Origin: Bradyrhizobiaceae bacterium PARB1
GTDB lineage: Bacteria > Pseudomonadota > Alphaproteobacteria > Rhizobiales > Xanthobacteraceae
NCBI GenBank assembly: GCA_002256345.1
Contig: NKIY01000002.1
Span: forward strand, 124,001-188,000
DNA: 64,000 bases
Direction: 5' to 3'
Positions 9,257-15,857 of this stretch are shown here, in pieces; the first letter of the stretch is position 1; each line of letters opens with the position of its first letter. Made by a program: the position numbers and the translations under genes. Below the pieces are notes generated by a model. It was not told the DNA's origin and made no database searches. It saw nothing but the letters and a program-made list of their open reading frames with translations.

Positions 9257-10735
9257 ATGACGCATTCGAGATTTCGACGATTGGTCGTCGCGGCGGTGCT
9301 CGCGCTCGCACCGGTTTTCTCTCCTGCAATGGCGCAGACAATTCGTAATGTCCCCGAGAACAATGCATCTGTCGCTCGGGCTAACAATGCGGCACTGGCC
9401 TATTTCAAGAAGGGCGACTATCAGCGCACGCTATCGGCGCTGGATGATATCATCCGCCGCCATCCCAATGCGGCGCTTGCTTACTCCAATCGCGGCGCGG
9501 TCTATTTTCAGCTCAAGAAATACGATGAGGCCGTCAAGGATTACACGCAGGCGATCGGCCTCGGCCAGAACGACACCGTCACAGTGCTTAACCGGGCGTC
9601 GGCCTATTCGAAGAACGGCGAGTTCGATCGGGCTCTGGACGATTGCAATGCGATCATCCGCGTCAACCCGCGCAATGCCGTTGCCTATCGTGTCTGCGGT
9701 GTCGCCTATCAGGGCAAGGGGGACACAGAGCGGGCGTTCACGAATCTGAACGAGTCGGCGCGGATGGACCCACGCGCAGCCAAGACCTTCGTTGCGCGCG
9801 GCATCGCCTATGAGCAGGTCGGGCAGAGCGACAAGGCCAAGGCAGATTTCTCCCAGGCTGGCCGCATCGATCCGTCGACAGTGACGCCTGCGCAGTTGGC
9901 TGAGGCCCGTGAACGCGCCGGCGGTCCGCGCCCGGCGCCGAATCCCGCGCCGCCTGCCGTCACCGCCGCGAAGCAAACAACGCCTGACCTCGCGCCGATT
10001 GTGACCGCGCAGAACGCTCCGGGAGGTGAAACCCGCGTTGCGCTGGTCATCGGCAATGGTTCCTATGCCTCGGTACCGAAACTGCCGAACCCGAGCAGCG
10101 ATGCGAAAGCGGTGGCGGATTCGCTGCGCGCTGCCGGTTTCAAAACCGTGCATCTCGACAATGACCTCAGCGCCTCGGCCATGCGCGAGGCGCTGAATAC
10201 ATTTTCGACGGAGGCGTCGCAGGCCGACTGGGCGGTCGTCTACTATGCCGGTCACGGTATCGAAGTGAACGGCGTCAACTATCTGATCCCGATCGATGCC
10301 AAATTGAAGACCGACCGGGCTGTCCAGTTCGAGGCCGTACCCCTCGACTCGGTACTGACGAGCGTGGAAAGCGCGCGAAAGTTGCGTCTGGTCATTCTGG
10401 ATGCGTGCCGCGACAATCCGTTCCTGCGCGATATGGCCAGGACGGTTGCAAGCCGGTCAGTGGGGCGGGGCCTTGCCCGGATCGAGCCGGAATCGAGCGC
10501 CACCCTCGTGGCCTATGCGGCAAAAGCCGGTCAGGTGGCGTCGGACGGTGTGGCCGGGCAGGCCAACAGCCCTTTCGCAACTGCGTTGATCCGCAACATG
10601 CAGAAGCCGGGCGTCGAAATCCGCAAGTTTTTCGGTCTGGTTCGCGATGATGTGATGGCCGCGACGGGCAATGCCCAGGAACCGTTCGTTTACGGTTCGT
10701 TGGGCGGCGATGACTATTTCCTCCGCAAACCGTGA
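9257..10735 (+). CDS. Secreted TPR-caspase (peptidase C14-like orthocaspase)
   Basis: A 492-residue protein with a signal peptide ending SPAMAQ. Four to five TPR-like repeats follow (about residues 45-210, e.g. ALAYSNRGAVYFQLKKYDEA), then a Pro/Ala linker and a C-terminal caspase domain from about 255. The catalytic dyad is visible as His333 in YYAGHG and Cys384 in ILDACRDNPF. Bacterial caspase homologues usually cleave after Arg or Lys. The export signal implies action in the periplasm or outside, with TPRs recruiting a partner. The target is unknown, and no toxin or defence neighbours are seen. Confidence 0.88.
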   Translation: MTHSRFRRLVVAAVLALAPVFSPAMAQTIRNVPENNASVARANNAALAYFKKGDYQRTLSALDDIIRRHPNAALAYSNRGAVYFQLKKYDEAVKDYTQAIGLGQNDTVTVLNRASAYSKNGEFDRALDDCNAIIRVNPRNAVAYRVCGVAYQGKGDTERAFTNLNESARMDPRAAKTFVARGIAYEQVGQSDKAKADFSQAGRIDPSTVTPAQLAEARERAGGPRPAPNPAPPAVTAAKQTTPDLAPIVTAQNAPGGETRVALVIGNGSYASVPKLPNPSSDAKAVADSLRAAGFKTVHLDNDLSASAMREALNTFSTEASQADWAVVYYAGHGIEVNGVNYLIPIDAKLKTDRAVQFEAVPLDSVLTSVESARKLRLVILDACRDNPFLRDMARTVASRSVGRGLARIEPESSATLVAYAAKAGQVASDGVAGQANSPFATALIRNMQKPGVEIRKFFGLVRDDVMAATGNAQEPFVYGSLGGDDYFLRKP

Positions 10736-10795
10736 TGATGATGTCGCAGGTCGGCTGCTGGCATTTGATCGGCGGCTCTGGCAAGACGTGACGCC

Positions 10796-11326
10796 ATGGC
10801 AGACGCTTTCCACGGCCTCACTGAATTCGTGAGGGAGCATCAGGCTTGGGCCGCGCCCATCGTCCTGGTCCTTGCATTCTGCGAGTCGCTCGCATTCATC
10901 TCCTTGCTGGTCCCCGCTTGGGGGGCGCTGGTTGCGATCGGCGCACTGGTTGGCGCCAGCGATCTCAGCGTCTGGCCGGTGCTGATCGCCGGCGCTATCG
11001 GCGCTGCGCTGGGCGACTGGCTGTCTTACTGGTTCGGCTACCGATACAAGGATCGCGTTGCCCAGATGTGGCCGCTGTCGAAGTATCCGAACCTATTGCC
11101 GCGCGGAGAAGCTTTCGTCATCCGCTGGGGCGTGCCCAGTATTTTCATCGGCCGCTTCTTCGGACCGCTACGAGCGTCGGTGCCGCTCGTCGCTGGCATT
11201 TTCGAAATGCCGTATTGGCGCTTCCAGCTTGCGAACTTCTCGTCGGCTTTCGTTTGGGCAGGTGTCCTCATCATGTGCGGCGATGCGTTATCAGTCGCAG
11301 CCGAATGGGCGCTAAAGCTCAAATAG
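10796..11326 (+). CDS. DedA-family membrane protein
   Basis: A 176-residue inner-membrane protein of the DedA / SNARE-associated (VTT) family. It shows the re-entrant-loop signatures FCESLAFISLLVPAWGAL and GAALGDWLSYWFGYRYKD, then FIGRFFGPLRASVPLVAGIFEMP with the conserved arginines. DedA proteins are implicated in flipping undecaprenyl phosphate or phospholipids and in proton-motive-force maintenance. It follows the caspase gene by 60 bases on the same strand and may be co-transcribed. Its exact lipid substrate cannot be deduced. Confidence 0.9.
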   Translation: MADAFHGLTEFVREHQAWAAPIVLVLAFCESLAFISLLVPAWGALVAIGALVGASDLSVWPVLIAGAIGAALGDWLSYWFGYRYKDRVAQMWPLSKYPNLLPRGEAFVIRWGVPSIFIGRFFGPLRASVPLVAGIFEMPYWRFQLANFSSAFVWAGVLIMCGDALSVAAEWALKLK

Positions 11327-11468
11327 GCCCGACGGAATAATCCGGCCGTCAGGGTGTTGATCCCGCGCATGGCGATCTGTCATCTCGCGCCGTTGTCAAA
11401 CTGCTGATAGAGATCGCTGCGACATTTGCCCGGCATTAAGCCGGTCAATTTCATTGGAGGGATCGACC

Positions 11469-12455
11469 ATGGACTTGTCTCGTCGTCAGGCACTCACCGG
11501 GGCGGCTGCGCTCGCGGCGTCTCCTCTTATCGCATCGGCTCCCGCGAAGGCCGCCGCGCCGCTCGCCGACAAGCAGGCGCCGAGCTTCTATCGTTACAAG
11601 GTCGGCGACGCCCAGGTGAATGTGATCTCGGACGGCGCCAACACTTTCCCGCTGGCCGACACCTTCGTCCTCAATGCCAAGAAGGACGAGGTCAACGCGC
11701 AACTGGAAAAATCCTTCCTGCCGAAAGACAAGGTGACCATCTATTTCGCGCCGCTGGTCATCAACACCGGTGGCAAGCTGGTGGTGATCGACACCGGTAA
11801 CGGTCCCGGCGCTTTCGCTGCCACCAAGGGTAATGTCGGTCAGTTCGCCAGCAACATGGCCGCCGCCGGTATCGACGCCAAGAACGTCGACATGGTCGTA
11901 ATCTCGCATTTCCACGGCGACCACGTGAACGGCCTGCTCGCTGCCGATGGTACGCCGGCTTTCCCGAATGCCGAGGTGCTCGTGCCGGCCGCCGAGTGGA
12001 AGTACTGGAACGACGATGGCGAAATGGCCAAGGCGTCCAGCGATCGCATGAAAGGCCTGTTCGCCAGCAACCGCAAACTCTTCAATGAAGGGCTGAAGAA
12101 GAAGGTCACGCCCTATGAGTGGGGTAAGGACGTCGCACCGGGTCTGCTCGCGGTGGAAGCCGTCGGCCACACGCCAGGCCACACGTCCTTCATTCTCTCG
12201 TCGGGCAGCGACAAGCTGTTCATCCAGTCCGACATCACCAATCAGCCGGCGCTGTTCGCAGCCAAGCCCGGCTGGCATCTGATGTTCGATCAGGATCCGG
12301 CTCAGGCCGAAGCCACCCGTCGCAAGGTTTATGACATGCTGGTGGCCGAGAAGATGCGCGTGCAGGGCTTCCACTATCCTTTCCCGGCCAATGGTCACGT
12401 GGTCAAGGATGGCGACGGCTATCGCATCGTCCCGGCGCCGTGGAGTCCGGTTTAA
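11469..12455 (+). CDS. Tat-exported MBL-fold metallo-hydrolase
   Basis: A 328-residue metallo-beta-lactamase-fold hydrolase. The start at ATG 11469 has GGAGG 10 bases upstream. The N-terminus LSRRQALTGAAALAA is a twin-arginine signal, so the folded metalloenzyme is probably exported to the periplasm. The zinc motif HFHGDH gives His147, His149, Asp151 and His152. Further ligands are expected at GHTPGHTS and at the Asp in IQSDI. The family includes quorum-quenching lactonases, organophosphate hydrolases and thioesterases. It is monocistronic here. Confidence 0.88.
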   Translation: MDLSRRQALTGAAALAASPLIASAPAKAAAPLADKQAPSFYRYKVGDAQVNVISDGANTFPLADTFVLNAKKDEVNAQLEKSFLPKDKVTIYFAPLVINTGGKLVVIDTGNGPGAFAATKGNVGQFASNMAAAGIDAKNVDMVVISHFHGDHVNGLLAADGTPAFPNAEVLVPAAEWKYWNDDGEMAKASSDRMKGLFASNRKLFNEGLKKKVTPYEWGKDVAPGLLAVEAVGHTPGHTSFILSSGSDKLFIQSDITNQPALFAAKPGWHLMFDQDPAQAEATRRKVYDMLVAEKMRVQGFHYPFPANGHVVKDGDGYRIVPAPWSPV

Positions 12456-12483
12456 GGCTTAATACGAGACGTCCAGATTATCC

Positions 12484-12512
12484 TTGAGAGTAATGCATTT
12501 TTGCATTACTCT
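12484..12512 (+). promoter_or_regulatory. Promoter with embedded palindromic operator for vapBC pair
   Basis: TTGAGA (12484-12489) and TACTCT (12507-12512) form a -35/-10 pair with 17-base spacing. The perfect inverted repeat AGAGTAATGCA / TGCATTACTCT (12487-12497 and 12502-12512, 4-base loop) overlaps both boxes. The antitoxin ATG is 25 bases downstream with GGAGG between. This is the arrangement expected for autorepression by the antitoxin or toxin-antitoxin complex. A weak terminator for the upstream gene is an alternative. Confidence 0.65.
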
Positions 12513-12536
12513 TAAGGCTGTTTGGAGGCCGGATCG

Positions 12537-12812
12537 ATGGCAGTTTTGACAGTCACAGCGCGAGGCCAGGTTACGTTTCGAAAGGACGTGCTCAAGCATT
12601 TGGGCATCCAGCCGGGCGACAAGATCAGGGTTGATCTCTTGCCCGATGGCCGGGCGGAACTGAAAGCCGATCAGGGTAACGGTTCCTGGCGAGAGCTCAG
12701 CGGGTTGCTGAAAGGCAAGGGAAACGGCGCCCGGTTCTCAATCGACGACCTCAACAACGCGATCTCAGAAGCCGGCGCCTTGGCCGGTGGTCGCGGACTC
12801 GCCCGCAAGTGA
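12537..12812 (+). CDS. AbrB/SpoVT-type antitoxin (VapB/MazE-like)
   Basis: A 91-residue protein whose first 50 residues form a swapped-hairpin AbrB DNA-binding domain (VTARGQVTFRKDVLKHLGI, then PGDKIRVDLLPDGRAEL). The tail (about 60-91) would wrap the toxin. I start at ATG 12537 with GGAGG upstream. Its last codons overlap the toxin start, indicating translational coupling. It should neutralise the PIN toxin downstream and repress the shared promoter through the palindrome at 12487-12512. Confidence 0.88.
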   Translation: MAVLTVTARGQVTFRKDVLKHLGIQPGDKIRVDLLPDGRAELKADQGNGSWRELSGLLKGKGNGARFSIDDLNNAISEAGALAGGRGLARK

Positions 12813-13207
12813 AAATCTGCGTCGATACGAATGTACTTGTGCGTTTGGTCGTCGGAGATGACGAGACGCAGCAGCGACGCGCGGTCGAAACCCTTGAGGG
12901 TGCCGAACTCGTCGCAATCAGTGTTCTATCGCTTTGCGAGTTCGCCTGGGTGCTCGATCGAATCTATCGGATTGAGCGGAGCGATGTCTCCAACGCGATC
13001 CGTCGACTTATCGATATGCGTAATGTCGTTGCCAACCGGCCTGCCATTGAGGCTGGGCTGGCCGTTCTCGATGCCGGCGGAGATTTTGCGGATGGCGTTG
13101 TCGCCTTTGAAGGACGATGGCTTGGCGGCGAGACCTTCGTGACCTTTGACAAGAAAGCAGTGAAATTGCTCGAAGGGCAGGGTATCGCAGCGCGTATGGT
13201 GCCCTGA
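12809..13207 (+). CDS. PIN-domain toxin ribonuclease (VapC-like)
   Basis: A 132-residue PIN-domain nuclease starting at GTG 12809 in a GTGA overlap with the antitoxin stop. The acidic metal-binding set is complete: Asp6 in CVDTNVLVR, Glu44 in LCEFAW, Asp92/Asp95 in GDFADGVVAF and Asp114 in FDKKA. VapC toxins cleave tRNA or rRNA loops to halt translation. With all residues present it should be active. The pair stands alone between unrelated housekeeping genes, as chromosomal TA modules often do. Confidence 0.9.
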   Translation: MKICVDTNVLVRLVVGDDETQQRRAVETLEGAELVAISVLSLCEFAWVLDRIYRIERSDVSNAIRRLIDMRNVVANRPAIEAGLAVLDAGGDFADGVVAFEGRWLGGETFVTFDKKAVKLLEGQGIAARMVP

Positions 13208-13215
13208 TAAACAAT

Positions 13216-13244
13216 CTTGACGTTTCATGGCCGTGCCTCTATGT
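13216..13244 (+). promoter_or_regulatory. Putative sigma-70 promoter of the paiB-argC leader
   Basis: CTTGAC (13216-13221), 17 bases, then CTATGT (13239-13244) matches the rhizobial CTTGAC-N17-CTATAT consensus at 11 of 12 positions with exact spacing. The predicted transcript start is near 13250-13253, almost on the ATG of the short Arg-rich leader ORF. The leader would then be leaderless or nearly so, as described for trpL in Sinorhizobium. Confidence 0.6.
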
Positions 13245-13252
13245 CGGCGGCC

Positions 13253-13324
13253 ATGATCCATTTCGTGACCAGCGCCATCGCCCGCCGTCGCCGCATTCCC
13301 GCGGCAGCAGGCGCTCGTCTCTAG
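13253..13324 (+). CDS. Arg-rich leader peptide (candidate attenuator ORF)
   Basis: A 23-codon ORF, ATG 13253 to TAG 13322-13324. Residues 11-14 are four consecutive arginines (codons 13283-13294) and a fifth Arg is residue 22. It lies immediately after a good promoter and 9 bases before a strong terminator hairpin, upstream of paiB and the arginine-biosynthesis gene argC. It has no homology I recognise and is too short to be a domain. The position, composition and overlapping hairpins suggest a ribosome-mediated attenuation leader sensing Arg-tRNA. A chance short frame in GC-rich DNA is the alternative. Confidence 0.5.
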   Translation: MIHFVTSAIARRRRIPAAAGARL

Positions 13325-13361
13325 GATCGCCTCACTGCCGCCGGATACGGTCCGCGGCAGT
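13271..13361 (+). promoter_or_regulatory. Candidate arginine attenuator (three mutually exclusive hairpins)
   Basis: Region 1:2: AGCGCC 13271-13276 with GGCGCT 13310-13315, enclosing GCCGC 13290-13294 with GCGGC 13301-13305. This stem covers the four Arg codons. Region 2:3 (antiterminator): GCGGCAG 13301-13307 with CTGCCGC 13335-13341. Region 3:4 (terminator): 13334-13345 with 13351-13361. GCGGCAG occurs in both region 2 and region 4 and so competes for the same partner. Stalling at Arg codons would free region 2 and favour readthrough into paiB-argC. Confidence 0.55.
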
Positions 13362-13370
13362 CTTTCTTCC
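13334..13370 (+). terminator. Hairpin terminator after the leader peptide
   Basis: ACTGCCG..CGGA (13334-13345) pairs over 11 base pairs with TCCGCGGCAGT (13351-13361), with one bulged C and a five-base TACGG loop. A pyrimidine-rich run, CTTTCTTCC, follows. It lies between the leader ORF and paiB (start 13423). It could also terminate vapC transcripts. The U-tract is imperfect, so strength is uncertain. Confidence 0.5.
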
Positions 13371-13422
13371 CAACAGCAGCGCGATCGATCATCCGGCGGC
13401 CTTCACCCAGAAGGAGCCCGAC

Positions 13423-14109
13423 ATGTATACCCCGCCGAGATTCCAGACCGACCGCAGCAACGCCCTCGCGTTCGCGGACGCGCGTGGCTTCGGCACGATC
13501 TGCGCCTTCGACGGCCGCAAGCCGATCGGATCGGCGGTCCCGTTCTGTCTGACTTACGGCAATGACGGCACGCCGCATCTCGCCTTCCATCTCGCCCGGC
13601 AGAACGCGCTCCTGAAGCTCGCCGACGGTGTGACGCCATGGGCCATGGCGATCACGGGCGCAGACGCCTATGTCTCGGCCGACTGGTACGCATCGCCCGA
13701 TCAGGTGCCAACCTGGCTGTATCAGGCGGTGCACCTCACAGGTCCCGCACGGCTCTTGTCCGATCGCGAACTCGGCCCGCATCTTGACGCGCTGAGCGCA
13801 AGGTTCGAAAGCTGGCTCGCGCCGAAGCGGCCCTGGACGTCAGACAAGATGGCGGCGGGGCGGCTGGACGCGATGAAGAAGGCGATCGTCGGCGTGGTGA
13901 TGGCGGTGGATGAGGTGGAGGGGAGCTTCAAGCTCAACCAGCACAAGTCCGACGCCGATCATCTGGCTGTCATGAGCGCGCTGGCCATGCGACCGGAGCC
14001 GGCCGCCGTTGAGATCGCGGACGAGATGCGCAAATTACGGCCGCATTTGTTTGCGGAAGAGACGTCACATTTGGCTGCTATGGCCGAGGCGGAAGGATTT
14101 ATGGGATGA
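13423..14109 (+). CDS. PaiB-family FMN-binding negative regulator
   Basis: A 228-residue protein with the split-barrel fold of PaiB / pyridoxamine-phosphate-oxidase-like flavin binders. It begins MYTPPRF, has GADAYVSADWYASPDQVPTW, and near residue 180 the family signature FKLNQHKSDAD. An AAGGAG site precedes ATG 13423. In Bacillus, PaiB with PaiA influences sporulation and protease genes and is linked to polyamines. Its last bases overlap argC (ATGA), so the two are translationally coupled. A link between this flavoprotein and arginine or polyamine metabolism is an inference from that coupling. Confidence 0.85.
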   Translation: MYTPPRFQTDRSNALAFADARGFGTICAFDGRKPIGSAVPFCLTYGNDGTPHLAFHLARQNALLKLADGVTPWAMAITGADAYVSADWYASPDQVPTWLYQAVHLTGPARLLSDRELGPHLDALSARFESWLAPKRPWTSDKMAAGRLDAMKKAIVGVVMAVDEVEGSFKLNQHKSDADHLAVMSALAMRPEPAAVEIADEMRKLRPHLFAEETSHLAAMAEAEGFMG

Positions 14110-15164
14110 GCAACAAGAAGAAGATCGGCATTCTGGGTGCCTCCGGCTATACCGGCGCTGAACTCGTACGGCTGCTGCTGCGCCACCCGAAGGTCGAGCT
14201 GACGATCCTCACTGCCGATCGGCGTGCCGGGCAGCAGATGGGCGACGTCTTTCCGCAATTCGCGCCTTACGACCTGCCGACGCTGGTGTCTATCGACAGC
14301 GTTGACTGGGCCACCGCCGGCCTCGATCTCGTCTTCTGCGCGCTGCCGCATGCGACCACGCAGAAGGTTCTGCAAGATCTGCTTGCCAAGGCGCCCGAGA
14401 CCAAGGTGGTCGATCTGTCAGCCGATTTCCGGCTCAGTGATCCCGCCGCTTATGCCAAGTGGTACGGCCACGAGCATCATGCGCTGGAGCTGCAGAAAGA
14501 AGCTGTCTACGGCCTCGTGGAGGTCTATCGCCGCGACATCAAGAAGGCGCGCCTCGTGGCCAATCCCGGCTGCTACACATCGTGCGCACAGCTGCCGCTG
14601 GTGCCGTTGATCAAGGCCAAGGCCATCGAGACCGACGAGATCGTTATCGACGCCAAATCGGGCATGACTGGTGCTGGCCGTTCTGCCAAGGAAGAGATGC
14701 TGTTCTCGGAAGTGTCGGACGGCTTTAACGCCTATGGCGTTGGCAAGCACCGACATATGGCCGAGCTCGATGAGCAGTTCTCCAAGGCCGCGGGCAAGGA
14801 GGTCATCGTCACCTTCACGCCGCATCTGTTGCCGCAGAACCGCGGCATCCTCTCGACGATCTATGTGCGCGGCCGGCGCGGCAAGACCGCCGAGGAGCTG
14901 CACGAGATCCTGGTGAAGCAGTATGAAAAGGAGCCGTTCGTCTATGTCCTGCCGTTCGGCAAGACGCCGCATACGCGCCACGTTCGCGGCTCCAACATGA
15001 CTTTCATCGGCGTCGCTGCCGACCGTATCCCGGGCCGGGCGATCATCGTCTCGACTTTGGACAACCTTACCAAGGGCGCGTCGGGGCAGGCGGTGCAGAA
15101 CATGAATCTGGTGCTCGGTTTCGCCGAGACCCTCGGAATCGATCAGCCGGCGATGTTCCCGTAA
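14106..15164 (+). CDS. argC: N-acetyl-gamma-glutamyl-phosphate reductase
   Basis: A 352-residue cytosolic enzyme that reduces N-acetylglutamyl phosphate to the semialdehyde with NADPH, the third step of arginine synthesis. It has the N-terminal dinucleotide loop GASGYTGAELVRLL, the active-site Cys156 in NPGCYTS, and the conserved HRHMAEL and PHLLPQNRGILST segments. Length is normal for the family. It overlaps paiB by four bases (ATGA) and should share its promoter and the upstream candidate attenuator, consistent with end-product control by arginine. Confidence 0.96.
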   Translation: MSNKKKIGILGASGYTGAELVRLLLRHPKVELTILTADRRAGQQMGDVFPQFAPYDLPTLVSIDSVDWATAGLDLVFCALPHATTQKVLQDLLAKAPETKVVDLSADFRLSDPAAYAKWYGHEHHALELQKEAVYGLVEVYRRDIKKARLVANPGCYTSCAQLPLVPLIKAKAIETDEIVIDAKSGMTGAGRSAKEEMLFSEVSDGFNAYGVGKHRHMAELDEQFSKAAGKEVIVTFTPHLLPQNRGILSTIYVRGRRGKTAEELHEILVKQYEKEPFVYVLPFGKTPHTRHVRGSNMTFIGVAADRIPGRAIIVSTLDNLTKGASGQAVQNMNLVLGFAETLGIDQPAMFP

Positions 15165-15194
15165 GGGTGGCTGGCTTTTCAGGTCTATACTCCG

Positions 15195-15282
15195 TCATGC
15201 CCGGCCTCGTGCCGGGCATCCACGTCTTTGGAGCCAGAAAAGTAATACGCAGGTGGTCGGGACAGGCCCGGCCGTGACAACT
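15195..15282. repeat. Palindromic intergenic repeat pair after argC
   Basis: A 36-base unit starting CGTCATGCCCGG and ending CACGTCTT (about 15195-15232) is followed by a decayed inverted copy (about 15250-15281, GGTGGTCGGGACAGG...CGTGAC). The unit belongs to the same family as the copies that flank the GIY-YIG gene downstream. It may act as a 3' mRNA structure for argC. Confidence 0.7.
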
Positions 15283-15345
15283 AAGGGCGGCTTGTTGCTT
15301 AATTTAGAGATGCGCCTTAAAGTAGAGATTGTGTGATAATACCCG

Positions 15346-15381
15346 CGTCATGGCCGGGCGTGTCCCAGCCATCTACGTCTT
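15346..15381. repeat. Left repeat flanking the GIY-YIG gene
   Basis: A 36-base unit, CGTCATGGCCGGGCGTGTCC at its start and CTACGTCTT at its end, lies 14 bases before the GIY-YIG start codon. It differs at only three positions from the reverse complement of 15750-15785, so the nuclease gene is bracketed by near-identical inverted repeats. Confidence 0.75.
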
Positions 15382-15394
15382 GCGGATGCGCAAC

Positions 15395-15685
15395 ATGGCT
15401 GGCGGTTACGTGTACTTCATGACGAACCGACCGAATGGCATTCTGTATGTCGGCGTAACTAACGATCTCATCCGCCGCGTCTACGAGCATCGCTGCGGCT
15501 TCGTTGAAGGTTTCACCAAGCGGTATGGCCTGAAGCGACTAGTCTATTTCGAGCGCTATGAAGACATTCGCGATGCCATCCAGCGCGAACACAATATCAA
15601 GCACTGGCCGCGTGCTTGGAAAGTTCGTCGGGTCATGATCGACAATTCGAATTGGGACGATCTCTATCCGATGATCACGCAGTGA
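15395..15685 (+). CDS. GIY-YIG nuclease-family protein
   Basis: A 96-residue single-domain GIY-YIG protein. I start at ATG 15395 because the family begins MAGYVY; the upstream open frame encodes the repeat sequence. The motif pair is present as YVYFMTNRPNG and LYVGVTNDLIRRVYEHR. The conserved QREHNIKHWPRAWK helix and the C-terminal NWDDLYP follow. These small nucleases occur in several copies in Bradyrhizobium-like genomes. The gene is bracketed by inverted repeats, which suggests a link to repeat mobility, but this is unproven. Its substrate is unknown. Confidence 0.88.
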   Translation: MAGGYVYFMTNRPNGILYVGVTNDLIRRVYEHRCGFVEGFTKRYGLKRLVYFERYEDIRDAIQREHNIKHWPRAWKVRRVMIDNSNWDDLYPMITQ

Positions 15686-15698
15686 GTGATCGTGCTCC

Positions 15699-15786
15699 GT
15701 CATGCGCGGGGCTTCCCCCGCGCATCCATGTGTTGGCCATGCGCGCAAAAAGACGTGGATGGCCGGGACAAGCCCGGCCATGACGG
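15699..15786. repeat. Palindromic repeat pair right of the GIY-YIG gene
   Basis: A diverged direct-orientation unit (15699-15735, CCGTCATGCGCGGGGCTTCC...) is followed by an inverted unit at 15750-15785. The inverted unit matches the repeat left of the GIY-YIG gene at 33 of 36 positions on the opposite strand. The region lies between the convergent GIY-YIG and glnII genes. Confidence 0.75.
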
Positions 15787-15800
15787 AGAGGGTAAGCGCC

Positions 15801-15834
15801 AAAACAAAACGGCCCGGATTTTCATCCGGGCCGT
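15801..15834 (-). terminator. Rho-independent terminator of glnII
   Basis: ACGGCCCGGAT (15809-15819) and ATCCGGGCCGT (15824-15834) are perfect arms with a four-base loop. Read on the minus strand they are followed by TTTTGTTTTGG. The hairpin begins 24 bases after the glnII stop codon, which is the expected place for its terminator. Confidence 0.85.
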
Positions 15835-15857
15835 TCGTCATTCAAATCAGGCAGCGC

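Noticed and set aside
11430-11444. Small CCGGC/GCCGG hairpin before the MBL-fold gene
   Set aside because: Only five base pairs with no supporting context.
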